A stretch of 64,000 nt of DNA, taken from positions 58,627,805 through 58,691,804 of the forward strand of contig OY755237.1 of assembly GCA_963576725.1 (NCBI GenBank), in the 5' to 3' direction. Below, piece by piece: positions 1 through 9,334 of the stretch; position 1 is the stretch's first letter, and each line of letters opens with the position of its first letter. This DNA is from Azorinus chamasolen. Taxonomy: Eukaryota; Mollusca; Bivalvia; Cardiida; Solecurtidae. Position numbers and translations under genes: made by a program. The notes below the pieces were generated by a model, which saw nothing but the letters and a program-made list of their open reading frames with translations, did no database searches and was not told the origin of the DNA.

Positions 1-239
1 TCTCGTGTTTATATGCCGTTAGAAAGATTTAGCTGCTAAATACTCGTGATGTTTTTATTTCTTTCAATGGGATATGTTAAAATATTGCCATCGCTGTGAC
101 AAAAGCTGTGTAGAGAGAGACTCATTTTTACTTGTTTAAGCTGTGCAAATTAGTTGTATAGTAAAATTGCACAATGCATGCTTAACCCTTTATTTGATAA
201 TTGCACATGTTGATATTTGACCATGGCCGAAACTGTAAA

Positions 240-408
240 CAGTAGAACCCGTCTTAAGCGGCAATTCATTTATTGAACATAGGAGTCTTGAAAAGCTGGT
301 GGTTGCTTAATGCGGGACAAAAGAAATACGAAAGACTCCTATAGGAGCTTTCCACGTTACTTGTTACCTGCATTAAGCTACAACCTGCCTTACAAACCTA
401 TAATCAAA
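240..408. mobile_element. F2 foldback MITE, right end missing
   Basis: The left end reads CAGTAGAACCCGTCTTAAGC. The arms then carry GGTTGCTTAATGC and its partner GCATTAAGCTACAACC around an apex with CTCCTATAGGAGC. The right terminal repeat (AAGACAGGTTCTACTGTA in other copies) is absent, so the copy is truncated. Assignment to a Tc1/mariner pogo-like group rests on the CAGT ends and TA borders of complete copies. Confidence 0.65.
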
Positions 409-414
409 CATCTT

Positions 415-533
415 TTTTTGAAAAATTCTACTGTAATATGATAATATAATAATAAGCAAACAGAGCGGACACTGATCAGACAGCACCTGTTTTAATATGT
501 TACTAGTCTTATTTATTGAGTAAAGTGCCAATC
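415..533 (-). mobile_element. B1 piggyBac-like MITE fragment
   Basis: The stretch contains GCAAACAGAGCGGACACTGATCAGACAG, the usual B1 arm, followed by a decayed apex and the outer-end remnant TATTTATTGAGTAAAG. No TTAA border remains. It is a degenerate reverse-oriented copy. Confidence 0.5.
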
Positions 534-775
534 AGTACCATGCGAAACGCTGCATAATTTGCATTTACAATCAGCTTGGATCCAAATTAACTTGGTCTCT
601 CGTCAGATACAAACTGTTTTAAACTCCATCAGTGTTTTCCATAATGCTTGAAATAATAGGAAGTAATTAATGACTGCTCCAAATCAATTTGTTAAAATCG
701 TGTTAACACTTTGGTATGTTGCTCCTGACAACAAACGAGATGAATGGGTTTGAACAATTATTGTTTTGTTTTACC

Positions 776-935
776 TTGTTCGTACTAGCATACGAGGGGT
801 CCGTATATTGATCTGGGAGCAAGTTTTTCTTGTTTGGTCAGCGCATAAAATGAACTGGAGCAAGTGTTACATTGTTCGTACTGCGCACATATTGATCTGG
901 AGCAAGTTTTACCTGATTCGTACTGCGAATCTTTA
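776..935. repeat. short imperfect direct repeats, about 50-60 bp
   Basis: The phrases TTGATCTGG(G)AGCAAGTTTT and TTCGTACTGCG recur two to three times. No coding or transposon signal was seen. The rest of 534-1120 holds nothing I recognise. Confidence 0.4.
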
Positions 936-1586
936 ATCAGGATCTGAACCGTTTGCATAATATCTTCCTTCAAGACAAATTTTGATGCAATATTTTGTTT
1001 CATTAATATTCCGAAAGGGAAGAGCTAGTTTTTATTATTCAGCAGAGTAAATATAGCTGTCTCTCAAACTGTTATCTTCCCTATTTTTGAACGGATGGTA
1101 CATGTTGTAAGTAGCTGTGTCATGTGTCTGGATCCAGATGAACTGTCGAATTACTCGGAGTCTCCTCAAGCTCCAAATTGTATATCCAGATGCCCAGATA
1201 CCATGCGTAACTTAAAACAGTTTCAAGAATAACTTCTTTATTTCCTCCATCAAACCCATTGTTTTGACCAGTCTTTAGAGTCGTCTCATAACTTTGACAT
1301 CTAAATTGAAGCAAGCAACACATTTTGCAGATTGAAAGAGATGTCAGAGAAAAGGTTAAAAGAAATAGTGAAATTTATTACGTGGAAGAATGATTATGTT
1401 ATATGTACAAGTTTTGAAAAACAGTATTCCTTTGGTATATATAACGAAATCAAATAGTTTACAATTTGTCTTTGATGTATTGAAACGAATATTCAAAAGT
1501 ATGTATAAACACGAAATAACTGCAATTATGAAGTCAGCGGCTATATATAGTGATTCCGAAAAATTACATCCATTCGACTGCCTTTG

Positions 1587-1801
1587 TTAACCCTTTCGCT
1601 GCCAATGCCGGATCTGTAATTACCTATGCAAACAGTTTGGATCCAGATGAGACGCCGATCAACTCGGGGTCTCATCAGGATCCAAACTGTTTGTTACTGT
1701 TAATATGTTTTTGAAACAAAAATGAAGAAAATCAAAAGAATGAAAATTTGTAGCAGACGACAAAGTTAGCAGACGACAGAGTTTGGCAGCGAAATGATTA
1801 A
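1587..1801 (+). mobile_element. B3 piggyBac-like MITE, complete
   Basis: Both ends carry TTAA (1587-1590 and 1798-1801). The terminal inverted repeat contains TTTCGCTGCCAA at the left and TTGGCAGCGAAA at the right. Inside is a hairpin with arms CAGTTTGGATCCAGATGAGACGCC and an apex of the ACTCGG type. Two copies of a GCAGACGACA unit follow near the right end. TTAA target and CCCTTT-type ends match the piggyBac superfamily style. No transposase is encoded. Confidence 0.75.
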
Positions 1802-2660
1802 TCCTTAGCCTGCTCAAAATGGTGTGTGCTCAAACTCTGAACTGCTGCAATATTTCTTACATGCGTTCCTCGGCGTCTCATCTGGGTGCAAAGTTTTTGA
1901 AAATGTCAGTCAGATCATGCTTAAGTTGAATTTAGTAATTTATTTTGTGTTACTTCTTTTTCTGTTGGTCAGTTGTCTTCTTGTCCAATTTAACATTATC
2001 AGTTGAATGGAATATAACATCTTTTGCAGGCGTTAGTTCATGTTATGCCACATGTATGTAGCCCATATATGAATAAATGTACGTATGTTACCTATTTCAA
2101 CATCTACCGTCGCATGCTCTACCGATATATGCAAGTAATCAATCTGAAATTCAATTTTACTGCATCGTCTTCTCGTGCCATTGGCATGTGGTCCAAAGAT
2201 CAAAAAGGTAATCAATTTTTACTGTATCACAGACCGATGCACAAACGAGTCGCTTAAAGCTATAGTATGCAATTGAACAGTGGTCTAGCTGCATACCCTA
2301 ATTACTGTAAATATTTGGAAGTCAAACATAGACAATTAGGCCAGACATCCATTTAATACGAGCAATTTGACATAGTTTAAGGAAATCCCGTCCAGATCTT
2401 ACTTTGGAACCCATCCATGTTTCAAGTTAAGATCCTGACGAATCAACGAATTACAGAGCCTATCATTTTCAACTAAACCTTTTGAAGGTTGATCGAAATA
2501 TGTGTGTAAGATGCCTAACACAACTCATAGTGAACATTCAACACACCTGACTTTAATGTCTTTACTTTAAGATATTCTTTTAACAATTACCGAATAGGAA
2601 CACAAGGAGGTTGAATCCAAAAGCAGCCTAGATATGATGGGTTAAGAGCCATGCATAAAA
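1802..2660. other. mostly unassigned; B6 hairpin half near 1860-1920
   Basis: CGGCGTCTCATCTGGGTGCAAAG at about 1870 is the right arm of the B6 hairpin, with its typical flank AAAATGTCAGTCAGATCATGC. The remainder to 2660 is unique-looking AT-rich DNA. The short reading frames there have no recognisable domain. Confidence 0.4.
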
Positions 2661-2667
2661 GGATATC

Positions 2668-2768
2668 ATCATTTCTCCACCAAACTCTATGGTGTGGCCA
2701 CTCTATTCAATAATCTCGAAGAAAAATCTAAAGAGTGGTTACACCATATGGTTTACTGGAGGAAGGAA
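2668..2768. mobile_element. D-type foldback element
   Basis: Arms of the form CTCCACCAAACTCTATGGTGTG and CACCATATGGTTTACTGGAGG pair around a centre with AGAGTGGTTA. A second copy lies at 38668-38772 and a right half at 3480-3540. The terminal target duplication is not clear. Confidence 0.6.
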
Positions 2769-3084
2769 TTAGTTATTAATGACAATATATGAATGTACAC
2801 ATCATATCTATGTGTTTGGGACTTGTTGAAAATAAATTTATACTAAAATTAAAGTTTAATTGGCTTTCCAAATCACGTTGATCTTTTGTTGTAATTAAAA
2901 TTAATGGAACCATGTAATATTCACGGTAGTGTCGATAAGTTGAAAGTAAATATATCATATTCGAAGCAACCGTTCTAAGCTATTTGATACTAGCCGACCA
3001 GTTTCTCCAAGATTGCAAAACATCGGAAGAATATACATAGTAAAACTTAGATACGTAGCATGATCGATGTTTAAGCTCGGCTTG

Positions 3085-3182
3085 GAGCTTTCTGCGTTAC
3101 TTTCACTGTGCATTAAGCTGTCATCTGTCTAACAATCCTTCTTTACTAAAAGTTCGCATTAGTAATATTTGACTGTATATCG
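3085..3182. mobile_element. degenerate F3-type MITE half
   Basis: GCTTGGAGCTTTCTGCGTTACTTTCACTGTGCATTAAGCTG followed by TTTACTAAAAGTTCG and a decayed right end resembles the right half of F3. It is strongly mutated. Confidence 0.35.
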
Positions 3183-3249
3183 ATATTGTAAAGAATGAAT
3201 AAGTTGGATATTCTAATTATCCTATCACAATGATAGCCAATTTGATAAG

Positions 3250-3457
3250 TACTGTAAAACCTCTCTATAACGGCTACTAAATTGTGTTGATTAGTTGGTA
3301 TTTAGGGCAGGTGGCTGCTTAAAGCAAGTCGAAAGTAAAAAAGAACGCTCCTACAGGAGCGTTCTGTTTTAATTTCAACTTGCTTTAGGTAGCCACCTGC
3401 CTTTAACACAACATACTTGATTTAATTTAGTGGCCGTTATAGAGAGGTTTTACTGTA
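3250..3457 (+). mobile_element. F1 foldback MITE, complete
   Basis: The ends read TACTGTAAAACCTCTCTATAACGG and CCGTTATAGAGAGGTTTTACTGTA with TA at both borders. The whole 208 bp folds on itself around AACGCTCCTACAGGAGCGTT. The arms hold GGCAGGTGGCTGCTTAAAGCAAG and its complement. It encodes nothing. Confidence 0.8.
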
Positions 3458-3479
3458 CAAGTATGGCTGATGATAGCAT

Positions 3480-3637
3480 TCCTCTAGAGCACATCATCCA
3501 TAAAATAAGAGACGATTCTAAAGAGTGGTCACAGTATAGGGTTCTGTTTTACTTTCAGCTTGCTTTAAGCATCTACCTGCCTTTAACATAAACTACTTGA
3601 TATAATTGTGTGGTGGTTATAAAGAGGTTTTACTATA
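3480..3637. mobile_element. D-type remnant joined to right half of F1
   Basis: GACGATTCTAAAGAGTGGTCACAGTATAGG (D right half) runs directly into GTTCTGTTTTACTTTCAGCTTGC and the F1 right end GAGGTTTTACTA. The join replaces the left half of F1, so this is a recombinant or nested-and-deleted pair. Confidence 0.55.
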
Positions 3638-3799
3638 TTAACATTGCTGGGAATCTTATGACTACACGCCATGTATCACAAATTACGACCAAGGTAACAA
3701 TACAATTCAAGGATTACGAGATAGCTTGAATATCTCCCGACGATCTGGGCCCACGCAACGATCTGGGCCTACACGACGATTTTGGCCTATATCAACAAA

Positions 3800-4310
3800 G
3801 TTTAATCTTAGTACTACTGAAAAAGACCATGTTATTTCTAAAAAGGTAGTGTCCATAATAGCAGATTGCTTGATGCAGGATGAAAGAGAAGAACTTGCAT
3901 ATAGCGACCATGTTATTACTAACAATGGGGGTATATAAGAGCAAATGGTTGCTTAATGCAGGATGAATGAATATAACCTGTATATAGCGACCATATAATG
4001 ACTAAACTTTGGGTGTCTATAAGAGCAGATGGTTGCTTAATGCAGGACGAAATAGCAGAACCTCTCTGTAGCGACCATATTATTACCGAATAAAGAGTGT
4101 CCGTAAGAGCAGATTGTTTGATGCAGGATGACAATACATAGCCTGTATATAGTGACCATTTTATTACTAACAACGGGGTGTCTAAAAGATTAGACGGTTG
4201 CTTAATGCAAGACGACAGAGTATAACCTGCATTCGCGACATGTTATTACTAATACTGGGGTGTTTATAAGAGCAAATGGTTGTTTAATACATGTTGATAC
4301 ATGTATTATG
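3800..4310. repeat. tandem array of ~82 bp units derived from an F2-like half element
   Basis: The anchor G(C/T)TTRATGCA recurs at 3868, 3951, 4035, 4116, 4200 and 4281, a spacing of 81-84 bp. Each unit contains TATAGCGACCATnTTATTACTAA, GGGTGTCTATAAGAGCAGATGG and TTGCTTAATGCAGGA, that is, one arm of an F2-type MITE with its terminal CGACCAT. Reading frames across this stretch are products of the repeat. Confidence 0.7.
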
Positions 4311-4349
4311 AGGGCATATAGGAGCATGTGGCTGCTCTTTGCTGGAGAT

Positions 4350-4721
4350 AAAAGTATAACCAGCTTATATCGACAATGCAATCAATAAACATGGCGGCAA
4401 TATAAGCAGGTGCTTGCTTAACCCTTACAGCACGGGACACCAGTCACTAATGCCATTTGCAAACAGTGTAGACCCAGATGAGAGGGCTCCAAGAGGGTCT
4501 ATAATGTTTATCATTTTACATTTTTCTTTAGAACAACTCCCTAAATATTCACCATAAAATTAACCCTGTTTGATTTCTTGAAAAGTCAGCGTCGTAAGGG
4601 TTAATGAAGAATTAAGCAATGCCGGCAACCCCTGGATGAACTTTCTGTATAACGTACACCCTGCATTAAGCTAACACCTGTCTTAAAAAATCTCAGAATT
4701 AGACTTATAGGTTTTACTGTA
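4350..4721. mobile_element. F2-type MITE interrupted by a B7 element
   Basis: The left end AGTATAACCAGCTTATATCGACA and right end GACTTATAGGTTTTACTGTA frame an arm GCAGGTGCTTGCTTAA and its partner GCATTAAGCTAACACCTG. The TTAA of the left arm is occupied by the B7 element at 4418-4604. In other F2 copies the same place reads GGTTGCTTAATGCAGG. Confidence 0.65.
4418..4604 (+). mobile_element. B7 piggyBac-like MITE nested in F2
   Basis: It is bounded by TTAA at 4418-4421 and 4601-4604. The ends read TTAACCCTTACAGCACGGGAC and GTCGTAAGGGTTAA. The inner arm has GCAAACAGTGTAGACCCAGATGAGAGGGCTCC. The right part of the hairpin is partly deleted. Confidence 0.75.
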
Positions 4722-5093
4722 CATATCTCGCTGCAATCATTTATTGCCTTCCTGTCTACTTCAGATCATGAATAGCTGCATTTGGTGAACTCTAGACAGA
4801 CCGTTTATTCACAGTGTCTGGACACTGATGTTTTGTCAATAATTGGCTATACAAGGCCAATAAATATAATTAATTTCATAGTCTATAACAAACCAATAGG
4901 CAGTACCGGGCTAGGTGGTCCAACGAACCGCTCAGAAATCACAGCGGCTACCAAATTATTGGTCTGCAATCGAGGCTAATCTATTAATTGGTATCCGAAA
5001 GACAAAATAACGCCCCTACCTTCATCCACGTATGCAGTTTCCATCTAACGACCATGTATAATGCAGTATAAACTCTCTAAGGCGACCGATCTC
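4722..5093. other. no feature recognised
   Basis: A 65-codon frame spans much of this stretch but shows no motif and no sign of coding use. I see no repeat match within the window. Confidence 0.4.
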
Positions 5094-5214
5094 TTAACCC
5101 TTTTAGGAGCCGTCAGATCAGGGCATTCTCTGTTTGCATATGATAAAATATAGATCTACAATTTTTGTCATGATAAAACTTTTTTTTGTTCATAGCCCAG
5201 TTAACCCTCCATAA
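5094..5214 (+). mobile_element. B1 MITE deletion derivative
   Basis: TTAACCCTTTTAGGAGCCGTC joins the outer end straight to the right arm of the hairpin, so the left arm is lost. It continues with CTCTGTTTGCATATGATAAAATATAGATCTAC and stops at the TTAA that opens the next B1 copy. Confidence 0.55.
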
Positions 5215-5365
5215 TTACGCGTTCTATGCCTTTGCAAACAGAGTATATCCAGATCAGACTGCGCCTATAGGAGTCGTCTGATCAAAATATGTTCTGTTTG
5301 ATTATTATACAATACAGATATGTTTCTACAGTTTTTGTCATGTGTGAATTTTGATGGAGGAAACG
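5211..5365 (+). mobile_element. B1 MITE, right part decayed
   Basis: TTAACCCTCC opens the copy. It has GCAAACAGAGTATATCCAGATCAGACTGCGCCTATAGGAGTCGTCTGATC followed by TACAGTTTTTGTCATG. It shares or abuts the TTAA at the end of the preceding copy. Confidence 0.6.
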
Positions 5366-5529
5366 ATGAATTGTTCATCGTTGTGTGGTTATGTCCTGCC
5401 TGAATATCCATATAGTAAATGGCTAATTGTTTATTACATGAATATGTACATGTAAGAAAAAATGTCATCATGAATATTAATTAGATTATTTGTTATTGTA
5501 TCATATGGACACATACAAATTTGACTTTG

Positions 5530-5672
5530 ATAGAAGCTGTAGAATAATAACTTTATCATATCATAAGCAAACAGCGCAGACCTTGATCAGACGACTGCTA
5601 CAGGAACCATCTGAGATCGAAATACAATGATTGCAAAACGTAGACACGCGTATTTATGTAGTAAATGGTTAA
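5530..5672 (-). mobile_element. B1 MITE fragment, reverse
   Basis: GAAGCTGTAGAATAATAAC, ATCATAAGCAAACAGCGCAGACCTTGATCAGACGA and the outer remnant CGCGTATTTATG...GGTTAA are the B1 sequence in reverse order. The apex is altered (CTGCTACAGGAACC). Confidence 0.6.
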
Positions 5673-6209
5673 AAATGAATTGGTTGCTTAATGTAGAGAA
5701 AATGCGATTAGGAAAATTCCTTTGGGATGTGTCGACATAATGTTCGTGATTCATTGCACTACCTCCTGCATTCTTATACTTAGACCCCGCTTAAGTGGCC
5801 ATTTTAAAATGGGTTTGCGTTGCCATCGAAACCATTGCACTAATAATAAAATGATACGGGATAATTGCTAATCATGCATAAACTCACTTCGGTAAAACAC
5901 GATTTTTAAACATTTTCCCTGTTGAATTTTCATGTAAGAAATAATGACTGGTGAATATTTATACGCTGGGCTGGTTCACTTTTCAAATCAAATTTCAAAT
6001 ATGCCATCTTGTGGACTTTACGGGTAAACGTTTGGAATTTGTTTTATTAAAAAAAGTAAGAAAATGAACTGCCTGTGGTTAATCCAGGTACATGTATAAG
6101 TAGCAACGGATCGTGAATGATATCGATGTTGTATTACTCTGCACGTGACCCGTTTCAGTTCATGCTTGACCACGTTTCGTTTATACGAAAGCTGATTGAA
6201 TTTAAATGA
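5673..6209. other. no feature recognised apart from weak F2-like traces
   Basis: At 5680-5800 there are faint pieces of F2 (TTGCTTAATGTAGAG and CTTAAGTGGCCATT). The rest shows no repeat or coding signal. Confidence 0.35.
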
Positions 6210-6394
6210 TACAGTAAAACCCCGCTAATGCGACCACCTAAAAGAGGTATAATTTTGGGTGCTAGATGCAGGTGGTAGCTTAATGGTAGCTAGGAGCTTT
6301 CTGTATTACTTTTTTCCTGCATTAAGCAACCACCTGCTTATAAAGACAGCTATGGTTATTAATTAAGTGGCCGCATTAGCGGGGTTATACTGAA
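6210..6394 (+). mobile_element. F4 foldback MITE
   Basis: Ends read TACAGTAAAACCCCGCTAATGC and GCATTAGCGGGGTTATACTGAATA. The arms share GCAGGTGGTAGCTTAATG and GCATTAAGCAACCACCTGC with the F2 family. The apex is reduced to TAGCTAGGAGCT. Confidence 0.75.
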
Positions 6395-6519
6395 TATATC
6401 TAAGTATGTTATTGTCAAATGCAAACAAGCCTTTCACCGATATGAACAAATAACAACCCCATCCATCTATTGTTCATCTGAAGGAGCACATCAAACTAAC
6501 TATTTGCTGGAATAAGCCA

Positions 6520-6645
6520 TTGACATTGATGGGTTCAGCAAATAGGGCAGACCCTGATCAGAGCGCTCATTCAGGATCCCTCTGATCTGGGTCTACACTG
6601 TTTGCCTATGTCCTTTTTAAGGGTAACTGTGCATAAATGGGTTAA
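6520..6645 (-). mobile_element. B7-like MITE hairpin and right end
   Basis: AGCAAATAGGGCAGACCCTGATCAGAGCGCTC pairs with CCTCTGATCTGGGTCTACACTGTTTGC. It is followed by an outer end ATAAATGGGTTAA. The left end is not visible. Confidence 0.5.
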
Positions 6646-7057
6646 TTCTTATGACATAGTTCAAACGTCAATGGTTCAATTTTCTTGAAACAGACCCCGT
6701 CGTTATAACACATGTTGCGTGAGTCTGAATTCAATATTGAGTATTTCCTGAAAACCAGGCAAAATGTTTACAAATAGCAACCCTGTCAAAAGAAGGAACA
6801 TTACCAGTTGCTTTTCACGTTTCACCAAACTGTGACAATATAATGGCTGCACAAATTTGGGTTGTTAGTTTTGACTATTTCCGATGTAATCAAACTTTTG
6901 AGAAGATATTGACCATGTGTCATGACACAAGCTTTTGGCAACCTACGGACCATGTACAGACCCAATTACCCGGTATCTCATCACGATCCAAGTTGTATAC
7001 ACAAGCGACTTAGGTTGTAAGCAGTATAAGGGTCTCTTCATAATCGTGCTCGTCACA

Positions 7058-7448
7058 TACAGTAGAACATGTCTTAAGCGACTATTAAAAAGAAGTCTAA
7101 TTATGGTTATGTAAAGCAAGTGGTAGCTTTATGCAGCAGATAATTATCCGCTTTACCTTTACCCTTCATTAACCCATTACCTGATAGGCTGTTTTTAGAT
7201 ACAACCAGTTTGAGTAATTCTATCGAAAAGGAGCATTAACTAGGAAAATGGAAACATTTAGAATTGTGTAGTTTGAAACCATTGTGATAAATAGAGCCTT
7301 TGCTCTATTTATCACAATGGTTTCACAAAGTGACTTTTACAGAGTCATCAAAAGTCGTCAGTATGAGGGAATGGGTTAAGCAACTATCTACTTTTTAAGA
7401 CTCCTATGTTCAATACACCAATGGCCGCTTAAGAAAGAGTCTACTGTA
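7058..7448 (+). mobile_element. F2 MITE with a nested B4 element
   Basis: TACAGTAGAACATGTCTTAAGC at the left and AAGAAAGAGTCTACTGTA at the right delimit the copy. The arm sequence GCATTAAGCAACCACCTGC of other F2 copies is here split at its TTAA by the B4 element. Removing the insert with one TTAA restores an F2-like sequence. Confidence 0.75.
7169..7379 (-). mobile_element. B4 piggyBac-like MITE, complete, nested in F2
   Basis: TTAACCCATTACCTGATAGG and TATGAGGGAATGGGTTAA form the ends, with TTAA on each side. The core is a hairpin whose arms read AACCATTGTGATAAATAGAGC and GCTCTATTTATCACAATGGTT around a short apex. The flank GTCATCAAAAGTCGTCA recurs in all B4 copies. Confidence 0.85.
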
Positions 7449-7809
7449 GTATCATGTATTTGTCTATATAATGAGTTGACTAAGGTCAGTACGAAGATAG
7501 CTCAGTTCGTTATCGGCAATGGGATACATTATGGTGACAATACTAGTACTAGTCTTTGAATGATTCTTATAATGTAAATAACTGAAATAAAAGTTACTTT
7601 GTAAATTGAAATGAAGGAACGTACTACATACGTAAATATAATTCTGCTTCATTTAAATAATTTCGAATGTTTCTCATACAACTTAGAAAGAAGCAGGCAG
7701 GTCCTGATGGTTAATATATTCCGCTATGAAAAACAAAGTACTGTATTACCGCAGTGAATTTATGCACGGTTAGCAAAATTTACATGGTGCAATTTTGACT
7801 TATGCCAAT

Positions 7810-8017
7810 TACAGTAAAACCTCTCTATAATGACCACTAAATTGTGTTAATTAGTTGGTATTAAAGACAGGTGGCTGCTTAAAGCAAGGTGAAAGTAAAA
7901 CAGAAAGTTCCTATAGGAGCGTTCTGTTTTACTTTAATCTTGCTTTAAGCAGCCACCTGCCTTTAACAAAAAATATTTGATGTAATTTAGTGGTCGTTAT
8001 AGAGAGGTTTTACTGTA
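7810..8017 (+). mobile_element. F1 foldback MITE, complete
   Basis: It is 208 bp from TACAGTAAAACCTCTCTATAA to TTATAGAGAGGTTTTACTGTA. One apex arm reads AAAGTTCC instead of AACGCTCC, a single-sided change that weakens the hairpin. Otherwise the arms are nearly complementary. Confidence 0.85.
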
Positions 8018-8029
8018 CATCAAACTTTG

Positions 8030-8149
8030 AGAAACTATTGGTCGAGTGTCATACAGGTTGGACCCTGATGAGATGCCGAGTTACCCGGTGTCTCGTTTGA
8101 ACCAAGCTGTGTGCAATGCGAGTCATGTCGCGAATAGCTGAATAAGGGT
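8030..8149 (+). mobile_element. B6 MITE hairpin, left end decayed
   Basis: AACTATTGGTCGAGTGTCATACAGGTTGGACCCTGATGAGATGCCGAGTTACCCGG folds with TGTCTCGTTTGAACCAAGCTG. It is followed by GCGAGTCATGTCGCGAATAGCTGAATAAGGGTTTAA, so its right TTAA is also the left TTAA of the next element (B2). Confidence 0.6.
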
Positions 8150-8398
8150 TTAACCCTTCGCTTGCAATTCACGTCAATATACCTACCTGTAAATAGTGAA
8201 GACCCAGATGAGACAGCTCCTGCAGGAGCTGTTTTATCAGGGTCTGCACTATTTACAAGTTGATTGTGCAACCAATGTTCCAGAGTAGTGATTGCACAGC
8301 GATATACTTGTATACAGTGAAGATATATGTAATTATACAACAGGGCATGTGTAAAGAAGGAGAAATGTGTTTTAAAATTCAGCAAGCCAAGGGTTTAA
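8150..8398 (+). mobile_element. B2 piggyBac-like MITE, complete
   Basis: TTAACCCTTCGCTTGC opens it, and the right end is GCAAGCCAAGGGTTTAA with TTAA at 8395-8398. The hairpin reads TGTAAATAGTGAAGACCCAGATGAGACAG around GCTCCTGCAGGAGC. A conserved 130 bp tail follows (CTTGTATACAGTGAAGATATATG and AATGTGTTTTAAAATTCAGC). Five more copies or fragments lie in the window. The 116-codon reverse-strand frame here is read through this element. Confidence 0.85.
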
Positions 8399-8900
8399 TA
8401 ATTTACACCCGCAATTAGAAGAATTGGCGTGACTTACTGTATTTTGGATATATTTGCTTGTCGTATGATTCAAATCCTTGCATATTTGAAAGACGTGTGT
8501 ATAGCCTGATTGTGACAGAGTGTCATCTTTCTTGGCGGCGCTTTTTATGTACGGATTGCATATCGATTTAGTGTGTGTTTTGCTGTAATTCAACCCATTC
8601 GCAAATTCCTATGTCAGTCGCAACATATTCAAAAACACTGTTTTATTTAGCATTGTTAATTAATAATATGCAAATTAAACCTCATTTAATAGCATCTTAA
8701 AGCATATTTGCATTGAGTTTTCACAGAGATCGTAAATATGCCAGCGAATAATGCCATTTAAATATGCAAATATATAGGTTTCGCTTAAAGCTATTTATCG
8801 AAGATATCTTACTGGAATAAATATGAATTTAAAATAACTGCGTATCATTATTAAACTACTGCAAGCGAAAGTAATCAAAATGAATGATTTAGTTTCATGG
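8399..8900. other. unassigned AT-rich DNA with repeated octamer-like ATGCAAAT sites
   Basis: Three copies of ATGCAAAT or ATTTGCAT lie within about 110 bp (near 8668, 8705 and 8765). No repeat family from the window is recognised. The frames are short and featureless. Confidence 0.35.
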
Positions 8901-9129
8901 TTAACCCTTGCCCACATATAAACACATTTCCACGCATTTGCAAACAGAGTAGATCCAGAACAGACAGCTTCTATAGGAGTTGTCTGATCAGCGTCTGTCA
9001 TAGATCCGAATCTACAGTTTTTGTCAAAGCAAAACTTCTCCTGAAAAATCAACATTATAATAAATTCAACTAATACATAATCATGGTATCGTTATTTCTT
9101 ACAAAAATATATATCAGGGAAAGGGTTAA
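8901..9129 (+). mobile_element. B1 piggyBac-like MITE, complete
   Basis: TTAACCCTTGCCCACATATAAAC opens it and AGGGAAAGGGTTAA closes it. The hairpin GCAAACAGAGTAGATCCAGAACAGACAGC has apex CTTCTATAGGAGTT. The tail with ACAGTTTTTGTCAAAGCAAAA and AACTAATACATAATCATGG is typical of B1. The right TTAA (9126-9129) is shared with the next element. Confidence 0.8.
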
Positions 9130-9334
9130 CCCTTTCCTTCATATAAACGCCTTTTCGCGTATTTGCAACCAGAGTAGACTCAGATGAAACGGCTCCTTTA
9201 GGAGCCGTATGATCAGGATCTGCTATGTTTGCTTATGATATAATATAGATCTGATTTATATTATGGTTATGTAATTATACAACCGGGCATGTGTAAAGAA
9301 GGAGAAATGTGTTTTAAAATTCAGCAAGCCAAGC
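9126..9334 (+). mobile_element. chimeric B1/B2 MITE
   Basis: The left half is B1: TTAACCCTTTCCTTCATATAAAC, then the hairpin CAGAGTAGACTCAGATGAAACGGCTCC / GGAGCCGTATGATCAGG, to about 9258. From about 9262 the sequence is the B2 tail (ATGTAATTATACAACCGGGC through TTTTAAAATTCAGCAAGCCAAG). It then breaks directly into the retroelement fragment without a TTAA. Confidence 0.7.

Noticed and set aside
3919..4173. 84-residue reverse frame with internal repeats (SSCIKQ)
   Set aside because: The repeats match the ~82 bp tandem array; it is not a repeat protein.
8035..8385. 116-residue reverse frame
   Set aside because: It runs through B6 and B2 elements and their hairpin, with no domain.
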